From assembly GCA_021157805.1 (NCBI GenBank), contig JAGGVW010000031.1, positions 1 through 8,276 on the forward strand: DNA of 8,276 bases. The letters run 5' to 3'. Under the pieces are notes generated by a model. It saw only the letters and a program-made list of their open reading frames with translations, did no database searches and was not told the origin of the DNA. The position numbers were made by a program, and so were the translations under genes. The DNA is from a bacterium (lineage in GTDB: Bacteria; Ratteibacteria; UBA8468; B48-G9; JAFGKM01). This document shows positions 1 through 5,645 of this stretch, in pieces (within the stretch, counting starts at the first letter, position 1; every line of letters begins with the position of its first letter).

Positions 1-2
1 AT

Positions 3-119
3 CCAACAGTTTCAGCAAAAAAGAATTCTGAAACATTTATAATTTTGAGAGAGGAAAAAATTGCAGAAATTTATAAAAGAGAATGGGAAAAGTTGTGGAG
101 ATGGAAATGTCTGCCTTGA
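3..119 (+). CDS. C-terminal end of a phospholipase-D-like protein (partial)
   Basis: An open frame enters from the left edge and stops at 117-119, giving about 38 residues. The tail contains NSETFIILREEKIAEIY followed by KREWEKLW. This matches the usual end of PLD-superfamily nucleases and cardiolipin-synthase-like proteins, where a conserved Asn/Glu segment leads to a beta strand (FIII), then a helix of the form IAxxYxxEFxxLW. The HKD motifs lie outside the window, so the activity (nuclease, phosphatidyltransferase or other) cannot be told. Its last 13 bases overlap the preferred start of the signal peptidase gene at 107, which implies co-transcription and probably translational coupling. 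The family call rests on a short C-terminal pattern only. Confidence 0.55.
   Translation, partial: PTVSAKKNSETFIILREEKIAEIYKREWEKLWRWKCLP
97..100 (+). promoter_or_regulatory. Shine-Dalgarno site selecting the signal peptidase start at 107
   Basis: GGAG lies six bases upstream of the ATG at 107. The upstream in-frame ATG at 83 has only a weak purine stretch in front of it, and the ATG at 101 is too close to this site. The site therefore favours 107 as the start. Confidence 0.55.
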
Positions 120-577
120 AAAGAATTTTTTTCTGGGTAGTTTTTATTTTATTTCTTTTCCTCATAAGGACATTTGTTGTACAGCCATTTAGAGCATTTG
201 GCCCAAGTATGGAACCAACAATTCCTGATGGAAAAATAATTTTTGTAAACAGAATTGTTTATAAATTTAGAAAACCAGAAAGAGGGGAAATTGTTGTTTT
301 CAGAACTTCTGATAAACCATATGTGTATTTTGTAAAGAGGGTTATTGGGAAGGAAGAAGAAAGAGTTAAAATAGTAAATGGGGATGTTTTTATAAATGGA
401 AAGGAATTAAAAGAGGAATATGTGGTTTACAGGAGCAATTGGAATATGTCAGAGATAAAAGTTAAGAAAAATCATATTTTTGTAATTGGGGATAATAGAA
501 GTATGGATATTTCACAGCACCTTAAAGTGGAGGTCTCTTTGAAAAATGTTGTTGGAAAAGTTATAGGAATAAAATGA
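107..577 (+). CDS. lepB: Signal peptidase I
   Basis: Membrane-bound serine protease that removes signal peptides from exported proteins. The 156-residue product (start at 107) has one N-terminal membrane segment at about residues 7-25. The catalytic domain follows on the outer face. The nucleophile Ser34 lies in GPSMEPTIPDG, and the general base Lys77 in YFVKRVIG. The C-terminal box E begins GDNRSMDISQH (residues 128-138), shorter than the textbook GDNRxxSxDSR, with Ser and Asp kept but the final Arg replaced. The protein is compact compared with E. coli LepB and is in the range of small Gram-positive-type enzymes. An upstream in-frame ATG at 83 would add eight residues, but the GGAG at 97-100 fits 107. 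The gene overlaps the PLD-like gene upstream and, by ATGA, the next gene. Confidence 0.9.
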   Translation: MSALKRIFFWVVFILFLFLIRTFVVQPFRAFGPSMEPTIPDGKIIFVNRIVYKFRKPERGEIVVFRTSDKPYVYFVKRVIGKEEERVKIVNGDVFINGKELKEEYVVYRSNWNMSEIKVKKNHIFVIGDNRSMDISQHLKVEVSLKNVVGKVIGIK

Positions 578-1026
578 AAAAGATAATTATAATTTTTTCA
601 GTTATAATTTTAATTGTAACATTCTTTTTTATGAAAAAATTCATTTTTGTTTCAGAAAAAGATAGAGTGAAAAAGACAATTAAAACTGCTGTGAAAGCAA
701 TAAATGAAAAGGATTATCACAAATTTATGAAACAATTTTCTATTGAATACAGAGATGAATATGGGAATACATGGGGGACACTATTTTTCTATTTAAAAAA
801 CAATTTAGAAAATTATCAAAAAGTAAGGGTATCTATTAGTAATTTAGATGTAAAAATTGAAGATAAAATTGCCCTTGTAAGATTGTTTGGGAAGGGAGAA
901 GCGGTTAATTCTTATGGTGAAATTTTTAGAGAAGGTGGAAGATTTATAGTTAAATTGAAAAAAGAAGCAACTGGCTGGAAAATAATATGGATTGAAGAGG
1001 ATAAATACAGGTTTGACTGTATATAG
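574..1026 (+). CDS. Small membrane-anchored protein, possible NTF2-like fold
   Basis: A 150-residue protein that I cannot assign to a named family. Residues 4-22 are a hydrophobic stretch after MKK, best read as a single membrane anchor or uncleaved signal sequence. There is no lipobox cysteine. The rest alternates a helix (about 31-60, with KTAVKAINEKDYHKFMKQFS) and several beta strands ending in a Trp-containing strand (TGWKIIWIEED). This order resembles small SnoaL/NTF2-like domains, in which a helical start with a KDxxxF pattern precedes a curved sheet. That is a fold guess, not a function. Its ATG overlaps the signal peptidase stop (ATGA at 574-577), so the two genes are almost certainly co-transcribed. 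It may act at the cell envelope. Confidence 0.7.
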   Translation: MKKIIIIFSVIILIVTFFFMKKFIFVSEKDRVKKTIKTAVKAINEKDYHKFMKQFSIEYRDEYGNTWGTLFFYLKNNLENYQKVRVSISNLDVKIEDKIALVRLFGKGEAVNSYGEIFREGGRFIVKLKKEATGWKIIWIEEDKYRFDCI

Positions 1027-1210
1027 TTTAGTTTTCATAAAAACAATTTATTTCTTTTTAAATTTTATTCTTTAAGCATCTCTTTGGTCAAATTTTAATT
1101 ATTTTAAAATTTAAGTGCTTTATCTTCTCTTCTACTGGTGTTCTGGTGCCCTATCTGTTTCAACAAGGGGGGATATTTTTTAGAAAACTTACCTGTTCCG
1201 TTTGACTGAT
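1027..1210. other. Convergent intergenic gap with an AT-only inverted repeat
   Basis: This gap separates the stop of the membrane-anchored protein gene from the stop of the alcohol dehydrogenase. The clearest structure is AAATTTTAA / TTAAAATTT at 1090-1098 and 1104-1112 with a 5-base loop. It is a weak AT-only stem that could help end transcription from either side. A short tandem-like CTGGTG repeat (about 1134-1148) and a G6 run (about 1167-1172) are also present. I see no convincing gene or classical GC-rich terminator. Confidence 0.35.
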
Positions 1211-2377
1211 TTAATATGCTTTTTCATATATTCCAATTATATCTTCTTTTTTGATAGCAACAGGATTGTTTTCTATTGGAACAGAGACATTTAAAGCATC
1301 TTCAGCAAGTTTAGGAAAACTTTCTTTACTTACATTTAAATCTTTTAATCTTGGAATTTTGAAAATATCAAGAAATTTTTTTATTTCTTCAACAAGGAAT
1401 TTTGCTTTCTCTTTTTTTTCTGCTTTTAAGTCAGGTTTTATTATATCAGTGATGGATGCAAGTTTTTCTTCAACTGTAAAAGAAATATCCTTTTCAATAT
1501 CAAATTCTAAAACATAAGGAAGGAGTAACCCATTCCCAATTCCATGAGGTATACCATAAGTTCCACCAAGAGGATAAGAAATTGAATGAACAGCAGTTAC
1601 TCCTGCATTTACAAGTCCTAATCCTGCTAAAAAACTTCCATACAACATTTTTTCTCTTGCTTTTAGGTCCTCTCCTTTTGAAAAAGCAACTGGTAAATTG
1701 TCCCAGATATACTTTATAGCCCACAAAGATATAGTTTCAGAAAGGAAGTTTGTCTTCTTTGAGATATAACTCTCAATTGCGTGGCATAAAGCATCAAGTC
1801 CTGTGGATGCAGTAACTTCTTTTGGGAGAGAGATTGTTAAAACAGGGTCAAGTATCGCATAATCAGGATAAAGGTATGGACTGTTTATTCCTCCTTTCTT
1901 TTTCTCTTCCTTTCTTATAAAAACAGCAGTGAAAGTAACTTCGCTTCCTGTTCCAGCAGTTGTAGGTATCATTATTTTGGGCAGCCCCGGTCCTGGAACT
2001 TTATTTAATCCTTGATAATCTTTAACACCTCCACCATTTGTAATTAATACAGATGCTGCTTTTGCTACATCTAAACTACTTCCGCCACCTATCCCGCAAA
2101 CAATATCACAATTATTCTTTTTTCCAAATTCTGCACACTCATCCCCTATTTCAGTTGATGGTTCTCCTGAAATTTTATCAAAAACAACATAGTCAATTTC
2201 CTCATCAGAAAGTTTTTTTTCAATATCTGAAAAGAAAGGTATATTTGAGAAGTTTGAATCAACAACAACAAGTAATTTTTTCTTCCCTGTTTTCTTAATT
2301 ATTGAAGGTAAAAGAGCAACCGAGTTTTTCCCATAATAAACTTCTGGTTTACAGATGAAGTTGAAATTTTTTATCAT
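1211..2377 (-). CDS. Iron-containing alcohol dehydrogenase (group III)
   Basis: A cytoplasmic NAD(P)-dependent oxidoreductase of the Fe-ADH family (FucO/AdhB-like), 388 residues, the usual length. The N-terminal dinucleotide-binding half carries GIGGGSSLD at residues 95-103 and TTAGTGSE at 139-146. The C-terminal helical half carries the metal ligands expected from FucO: Asp195 and His199 in GLDALCHAIESY, His264 in AVHSISYPLGG, and His278 in GIPHGIGNGLLLPYV. All four are present, so the enzyme should be active with a divalent metal, usually iron or zinc. The family acts on many substrates (lactaldehyde, ethanol, butanol, 1,3-propanediol), and the sequence does not choose among them. A ribulokinase relic lies upstream on the same strand, so a role in sugar breakdown is possible but unproven. 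No Shine-Dalgarno site precedes the ATG; see the promoter entry. Confidence 0.93.
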   Translation of the reverse strand: MIKNFNFICKPEVYYGKNSVALLPSIIKKTGKKKLLVVVDSNFSNIPFFSDIEKKLSDEEIDYVVFDKISGEPSTEIGDECAEFGKKNNCDIVCGIGGGSSLDVAKAASVLITNGGGVKDYQGLNKVPGPGLPKIMIPTTAGTGSEVTFTAVFIRKEEKKKGGINSPYLYPDYAILDPVLTISLPKEVTASTGLDALCHAIESYISKKTNFLSETISLWAIKYIWDNLPVAFSKGEDLKAREKMLYGSFLAGLGLVNAGVTAVHSISYPLGGTYGIPHGIGNGLLLPYVLEFDIEKDISFTVEEKLASITDIIKPDLKAEKKEKAKFLVEEIKKFLDIFKIPRLKDLNVSKESFPKLAEDALNVSVPIENNPVAIKKEDIIGIYEKAY

Positions 2378-2383
2378 AATTTA

Positions 2384-2412
2384 ATTAAAATACAATTTAA
2401 TAGATCTGTCAA
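2384..2412 (-). promoter_or_regulatory. Sigma-70-type promoter of the alcohol dehydrogenase, leaderless layout
   Basis: On the minus strand TTGACA (2407-2412) is followed by a 17-base spacer and TTTAAT (2384-2389). Exactly six bases then separate the -10 box from the ATG, so transcription would begin at or beside the start codon. No Shine-Dalgarno sequence is present. Confidence 0.7.
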
Positions 2413-2501
2413 GGTAAGAATATTTTTTAAAATTCCACAAACATAAGAAATTTTTCAAATAGCAACTATCTTTTTTATTTTTCTTTTCTACTTTCAAGTT
2501 T

Positions 2502-2885
2502 TCAAATATTACCTTTTCTATAGTTTTTTGTTCCAAAAGCATCATGTAATTGCTTTATAAAGAGAAAAAATTTCATCATATATTTTTGTATTTTCTTTTT
2601 TTGACTTATAACTTTTTTCCTTAAATTTACATATTTTTTTCTGTGCCTGTTTGAGAACTTTGCATATTACAGAAAAAAAATAGCAGCACCAACATCACTA
2701 CTTTGAGGAACATCAGGAACTTTTATTTCTCTTTTTAATATATCTGATTATATCTGCTCAAGAATAACTCTGCTTCCAAATATGGGTAATTTGAGATGGC
2801 TTCTGCTATAACTTTCTCTTTCTTCCAATTGACAATCACACCTCTTCCTGAATTTGTTCCAAAAGTCAAGACCTATTGAGAACAT
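2502..2885 (-). pseudogene. araB: Degenerate ribulokinase (FGGY kinase) relic with internal deletion
   Basis: Intact ribulokinases of about 550 residues phosphorylate L-ribulose in arabinose catabolism. Here only the ends survive. From the ATG at 2885 the frame reads MFSIGLDF; skipping one extra T then gives GTNSGRGVIVNWKKEKVIAE and AISNYPYLEAELF, the phosphate-binding N-terminus of the family (SIGxDFGTxSxR). After a stop and a frame change comes VPDVPQSSDVGAAIF, like the family's C-terminal ALGAAxFA segment. In yet another frame follow AQKKICKFKEKSYK and ENTKIYDEIFSLYK, and after a further shift QLHDAFGTKNY, the typical ribulokinase tail. About 1.2 kb of the middle is missing, and at least three frame changes plus stops disable it. 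Promoter and Shine-Dalgarno-like AAAGGG still precede the ATG. The kinase call is firm; araB rather than another pentulokinase is likely from the tail. Confidence 0.8.
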
Positions 2886-2907
2886 AAAATCCCTTTTTTT
2901 CTGAAAA

Positions 2908-2936
2908 ATTGTATAATAATAAAAAGGAGTGGTCAA
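2908..2936 (-). promoter_or_regulatory. Surviving promoter of the ribulokinase relic
   Basis: Minus-strand TTGACC (2931-2936), a 17-base spacer and TACAAT (2908-2913) point into the relic. The expected start is about 15 bases upstream of the ATG at 2885, with an AAAGGG ribosome site between. The -35 box directly abuts the yggS start codon on the other strand, so the two promoters are interleaved. Confidence 0.5.
2912..2929 (+). promoter_or_regulatory. -10 box and Shine-Dalgarno site of the yggS-like gene
   Basis: TATAAT at 2912-2917 is followed by AAGGAG at 2924-2929, seven bases before the ATG at 2937. No good -35 box is visible at 16-18 bases. The predicted start would lie very near the ribosome site, giving a short leader of about 13 bases. 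Confidence 0.5.
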
Positions 2937-3623
2937 ATGAATATAGAAAAAAAAGTTAAAGAGATTCTTAAAGAATTACCTATTGGAGTTGAACTTGTTA
3001 GTGCAACAAAAACAAGGAGTATTGAAGAAATTAACCAGGCAATAAAAGCAGGGGTAAAAATAATAGGAGAAAATTATGTGCAGGAAGCAGAAGAAAAATT
3101 CAGAGTAATAGGTAAGAAAGTTAAATGGCATATGATAGGACACCTGCAAAGAAATAAAGTAAAAAAAGCACTTGAGATTTTTGATATGATTGAAACAGTT
3201 GATTCTATAAAACTTGCCAGAGAAATTGATAAGATTGCTAAAAAGAAAGGGGTTATTTTCCCTGTTTTAATTGAAGTTAATAGTGGAAGGGAAGAACAAA
3301 AAAGTGGAGTTTTGCCTGAAGATATTGAAAGTTTCGTTGAAGAGATATCAAAATTTGAAAATATGAAAGTTGAAGGATTGATGACAATGGGACCTTTTGT
3401 GAAAAACCCTGAAGAAATAAAACCTTATTTTGAATTAACAAGGGAATTATTTGAAAAATTGAAGTCAAAAAATTATCCAAATGTTGAAATGAAATATCTG
3501 TCAATGGGAATGACAGATACCTGGAAAATAGCAATTGAAGAAGGAGCAAATCTTGTAAGAATTGGAACTGGAATTTTTGGTCCCAGAAATCCAGAACCCG
3601 GTTCTAACAGGAGAGGTGGCTGA
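2937..3623 (+). CDS. yggS: YggS/PLPBP-family pyridoxal-phosphate homeostasis protein
   Basis: A cytoplasmic PLP-binding protein with an alanine-racemase-like N-terminal barrel, involved in vitamin B6 and amino-acid/keto-acid balance; members lack a known enzyme activity. The 228-residue product has the Schiff-base Lys25 in VSATKTRS, GENYVQE at 44-50, WHMIGHLQRNKVK at 64-76, EVNSGREEQKSG at 113-124 and GLMTMGPF at 147-154. The family signature follows at about 189-215 (SMGMTD to VRIGTGIFG). Core residues are intact and the length is normal. The last residues (PGSNRRGG) and the stop codon lie in the 5' tRNA-Ser fragment at 3610, so the gene overlapped the tRNA gene before the insertion. A promoter with a clear AAGGAG is given separately. 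Members often sit near cell-division genes, but that is not the case here. Confidence 0.92.
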   Translation: MNIEKKVKEILKELPIGVELVSATKTRSIEEINQAIKAGVKIIGENYVQEAEEKFRVIGKKVKWHMIGHLQRNKVKKALEIFDMIETVDSIKLAREIDKIAKKKGVIFPVLIEVNSGREEQKSGVLPEDIESFVEEISKFENMKVEGLMTMGPFVKNPEEIKPYFELTRELFEKLKSKNYPNVEMKYLSMGMTDTWKIAIEEGANLVRIGTGIFGPRNPEPGSNRRGG

Positions 3624-3637
3624 GTGGACGGAAGCGG
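3606..3637 (+). repeat. Left direct repeat: 5' fragment of tRNA-Ser (att-like)
   Basis: These 32 bases match 5432-5463 with a single difference (G at 3631, A at 5457). They hold AACA plus the first 28 bases of the tRNA-Ser gene: the acceptor 5' strand and the D arm. Identity stops where the anticodon stem should begin. This is a truncated tRNA gene that cannot fold. Confidence 0.85.
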
Positions 3638-3662
3638 TAAAATTTTATAAAATATATACAAA

Positions 3663-4472
3663 ATGGAAAAATTTTTAAATAAAGTCTTTTGTGTGGATTG
3701 TGTGAAAGGAATGAAATTGCTTCCTGATAAAAGTATTGATTTAGTCGTCACTTCCCCTCCTTATGATAATATAAGAAAATATCATGGTTTTAAAGTAAAC
3801 CTTCATGCTGTCGGGGAAGAAATTTATAGAATTTTAAAGGAAGGGGGTATAGCAGTAATGGTAATTCAAGACCAAACTAAAAATTATGGAAAAACGCTTA
3901 CTTCTTTCAAAACAATTATTGATTGGTGTGAAAATATAGGATTTAAATTATTCGAATGCTTAATATATAAAAAACATGGGGCTGAAGGCACATGGTGGAA
4001 TAAAAGATTTAGAGTTGTCCATGAATATATGCCTGTATTTTTAAAAGGGGAAAAGCCGCGGTACTTTAATAAAGAACCATTAAAAATACCATCCAAGTGG
4101 GGAGGAGTCACAATGGTGGGAGGAGCAACAAGGTTAACAAGTGGGGAAACATTAAAGGCAAGACCAATAAAGATAAATAAAATGAAATGTAGAGGAACCG
4201 TTTGGGAATATTTAACCTGTGGAGATGGAGATAAATTGAAACATCAGCATCCTGCAACTTTTCCTGATAAACTTCCATTTGATTTTATACAATGTTTTTG
4301 TCCACCTGAAGGCATTGTTTTAGACCCTTTTATGGGAAGTGGAACTACAGCAATATCTGCAATAAAATTAGGAAGAAAATTTATTGGATTTGAAATCTCA
4401 GAGGAATATTGCGAATTAGCCAGAAGAAGAATAGAAATGTATTCAGTTCCCCCATTACCTCTTGAGAAATAA
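3663..4472 (+). CDS. Beta-class DNA methyltransferase (N4-cytosine or N6-adenine)
   Basis: An S-adenosylmethionine-dependent amino-methyltransferase of 269 residues. The catalytic motif IV TSPPY lies at 30-34, and the AdoMet-binding motif I DPFMGSGTT lies near the C-terminus at 221-229, followed by FEISEEYCELA. This permuted order, with motif IV before motif I, defines the beta class. The KHQHPATFPDKLP stretch at 193-205 is the usual motif X region. The sequence TSPPY does not settle whether the product is N4-methylcytosine or N6-methyladenine. The target-recognition region is probably residues about 105-190 and cannot be read for specificity. All core motifs are intact. No Shine-Dalgarno site precedes the ATG, and AT-rich -10-like hexamers lie within 20 bases of it, so a very short leader is likely. 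It converges on the DHH-like gene with abutting stop codons, which suggests a functional pair. Confidence 0.9.
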   Translation: MEKFLNKVFCVDCVKGMKLLPDKSIDLVVTSPPYDNIRKYHGFKVNLHAVGEEIYRILKEGGIAVMVIQDQTKNYGKTLTSFKTIIDWCENIGFKLFECLIYKKHGAEGTWWNKRFRVVHEYMPVFLKGEKPRYFNKEPLKIPSKWGGVTMVGGATRLTSGETLKARPIKINKMKCRGTVWEYLTCGDGDKLKHQHPATFPDKLPFDFIQCFCPPEGIVLDPFMGSGTTAISAIKLGRKFIGFEISEEYCELARRRIEMYSVPPLPLEK

Positions 4473-5399
4473 TTATAAATCTCCTAATGTATATTCCATT
4501 CTCTTTTTTGCTGTAATTGCCCATGAAAAAGGGTATTTTTTAACTATTTCTGAAAATTTATTCCCATTCAATTTTTTCTCTATTTTTTTCTCAAATTCAA
4601 TTATATTCAAATCCTTTAGAACCCATTTTTCTTTTTTAAATTCCCATCCAGTATATTTACTTAACATTTCTAAAAGAGGATAATAATCTTTAAAAGACAA
4701 ATACCCATTGAAAATACTTCTTAAAAGAATTTTGTCCCCGCTTCCCTTATTAACACTTATTTTATCAAATTTCTCAAATAGATCCTGAAGTAAGTGAATA
4801 ATATTTTTGAGTTTTTGCCTTGAGAATATTTCAAAAATTGGATAGATTGGGCTTTCTGGATTCTTTGCATTAAGAAAAGATAACCATTCATTGCAGTTTT
4901 CTGGATAGTTAAGTAAATTTTTGAAAGTTCCATCAACATACAAAAGTAGGATAGTTGAGGTATTTAAAAGTTTAATGTCTATATTTAATATTTCTTTTAA
5001 ACAACATAAAAGGAAATGAATCTCTGCTAATGGATATTTCTTTTGGAAATTATGAAGAGCATCAAATTTTCTTAAATTATTTGGATTTATTGACTTGTTA
5101 AAATTTTCCCAGTTATCTGGAATTATATTTTTATTATAAAAAAGCATATGATGCCCACAACTCTTTATATTTTTCCTAAAGATATCAATATCAAGAAAGA
5201 TACAATTTTTTATATTTACATCCTTGTTATAACAGAGTAATTTCCCATCATAAAAACCCACTATTTCCCATTCCATGTAGTTTGACATAAGTAAACCACA
5301 TAGTGTTCCATCTACATCGGGACTGAGAATTGCCTTTTGGTTTTTTGTAAATAGCCAGTGAAAATTATCGGCAATTGATTTATAATTAATATTGTTCAT
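4473..5399 (-). CDS. DHH-phosphoesterase-like protein, possible nuclease partner of the methyltransferase
   Basis: I do not recognise this 308-residue protein as a named family. Near the N-terminus it has an ordered set of motifs like those of the DHH phosphoesterase/RecJ fold: AILSPDVDGTLCGLL at 23-37 (motif I, compare RecJ DxDxDG), FLDIDIF at 68-74 (an Asp-rich second strand) and CGHHML at 81-86 in place of DHH. Later comes LLLYVDGTFKNLLNYP at 151-166. These Asp/His residues could bind two metals and cut phosphodiester bonds, but this is inference. It faces the methyltransferase, so a restriction or other DNA-processing role is plausible. A longer frame opens at 5495, but that would run antisense through tRNA-Ser. 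The ATG at 5399 follows an extended -10 box and is preferred. The protein is unusually rich in Asn, with seven Cys. Confidence 0.7.
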   Translation of the reverse strand: MNNINYKSIADNFHWLFTKNQKAILSPDVDGTLCGLLMSNYMEWEIVGFYDGKLLCYNKDVNIKNCIFLDIDIFRKNIKSCGHHMLFYNKNIIPDNWENFNKSINPNNLRKFDALHNFQKKYPLAEIHFLLCCLKEILNIDIKLLNTSTILLLYVDGTFKNLLNYPENCNEWLSFLNAKNPESPIYPIFEIFSRQKLKNIIHLLQDLFEKFDKISVNKGSGDKILLRSIFNGYLSFKDYYPLLEMLSKYTGWEFKKEKWVLKDLNIIEFEKKIEKKLNGNKFSEIVKKYPFSWAITAKKRMEYTLGDL

Positions 5400-5405
5400 A
5401 ATATA

Positions 5406-5414
5406 ATTATAACA
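5406..5414 (-). promoter_or_regulatory. Extended -10 promoter of the DHH-like gene, leaderless layout
   Basis: On the minus strand TGT followed by TATAAT (5406-5411) forms an extended -10 element. Six bases separate it from the ATG at 5399, the same spacing as for the alcohol dehydrogenase and purB. The -35 region is poor (TTTATT at a 16-base spacer), and there is no Shine-Dalgarno site. Confidence 0.6.
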
Positions 5415-5431
5415 GATTTTAAAATTAAATA

Positions 5432-5463
5432 AACAGGAGAGGTGGCTGAGTGGACGAAAGCGG
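5432..5463 (+). repeat. Right direct repeat: 5' part of the intact tRNA-Ser
   Basis: Partner of 3606-3637 (31 of 32 bases identical). It comprises AACA upstream and the first 28 bases of the functional tRNA gene. It marks the right boundary of the two-gene insertion. Confidence 0.85.
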
Positions 5464-5527
5464 CCGATTCGAAATCGGCTTCCGCCATAGGACATGGCGG
5501 ACGGGGGTTCGAATCCCTCCCTCTCCG
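5436..5527 (+). tRNA. serT-like tRNA-Ser(CGA): tRNA-Ser (anticodon CGA)
   Basis: The 92-base gene folds as a class II tRNA. The acceptor GGAGAGG pairs perfectly with CCTCTCC at 5520-5526, with G5527 as discriminator. The anticodon stem GCCGA/TCGGC encloses the loop TTCGAAA, giving anticodon CGA, which reads UCG. The long variable arm CCGCCAT/ATGGCGG is typical of serine. The T arm GGGGG-TTCGAAT-CCCTC has one G-U pair. CCA is not encoded. Its 5' part is duplicated at 3606 and its 3' part at 5637. Because the gene is complete it should be functional. Its present upstream sequence comes from the insertion, and no strong promoter is obvious there. Confidence 0.95.
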
Positions 5528-5553
5528 TTTAGCACTCTTCTATGAAGGAGGGA
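5512..5553 (+). repeat. Direct repeat copy A: tRNA-Ser 3' end plus flank
   Basis: Forty-two bases beginning in the tRNA T arm and covering the acceptor 3' strand plus 26 flanking bases. They recur at 5637-5678 with three differences. Within the copy TCCCTCC and GGAGGGA are complementary. Confidence 0.85.
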
Positions 5554-5645
5554 GGCGAACCCCTTGGGGGTTTGAACCGACAAATGTATCTTCCCTGATA
5601 AGCAGAGCTGGTGCGTCGCTGTTTCTCAAGCAGCACAATCCCTCC
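5547..5645. other. Structured spacer closed by GGAGGGA / TCCCTCC, possible degenerate tRNA or small RNA
   Basis: This spacer between the two 42-bp repeats contains a strong hairpin AACCCC-TTG-GGGGTT (5558-5572), a T-loop-like GGTTTGAACC and a GCTG/CAGC stem. Its ends pair over seven bases like an acceptor stem. I could not fold it into a credible tRNA on either strand. An open frame running through tRNA and spacer is not a credible gene. Confidence 0.3.

Larger units (their letters stand above)
3606..5463. mobile_element. Putative two-gene insertion at the 5' side of tRNA-Ser
   Basis: The segment is bounded by 32-bp direct repeats of the tRNA-Ser 5' end and contains only a DNA methyltransferase and a DHH-like protein gene, facing each other. 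The intact tRNA is on the right, so its 5' part now comes from the incoming DNA and the displaced 5' fragment remains at the left, fused to yggS. No integrase or transposase and no terminal inverted repeats are seen. It could have been moved in trans, be the remnant of a larger element, or result from recombination between two tandem tRNA-Ser genes. The asparagine-rich composition of the second protein (33 of 308 residues, against about 18 of 466 in PurB) supports foreign origin. Confidence 0.6.

Noticed and set aside
1090..1112. AT-only palindrome as an intrinsic terminator
   Set aside because: The stem has no G-C pairs and no clear T tract after it, so it is mentioned only as a possible weak structure.
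1108..1180. Minus-strand stretch reading LLKQIGHQNTSRREDKALKF, faintly like the IGH segment of tyrosine recombinases
   Set aside because: Too short, and there is no Tyr motif, no upstream catalytic box and no start. A chance match cannot be excluded, so no integrase remnant is claimed.
2748..2936. 62-codon minus-strand open frame as a real small protein
   Set aside because: After MFSIGLDF it follows the wrong frame; the adjacent frame gives the ribulokinase N-terminus, so this is part of the pseudogene.
3638..3662. Defined promoter for the methyltransferase
   Set aside because: Several overlapping AT-rich hexamers (TATAAA, TAAAAT, TATATA) could serve as -10 boxes but no -35 partner is visible, so none is singled out.
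4462..4683. 73-codon plus-strand open frame after the methyltransferase
   Set aside because: It is a shadow of the DHH-like gene on the other strand and has no family match or ribosome site.
5400..5495. N-terminal extension of the DHH-like protein to an ATG at 5495
   Set aside because: It would be encoded antisense to tRNA-Ser, and the extended -10 element immediately before the ATG at 5399 places the start downstream.
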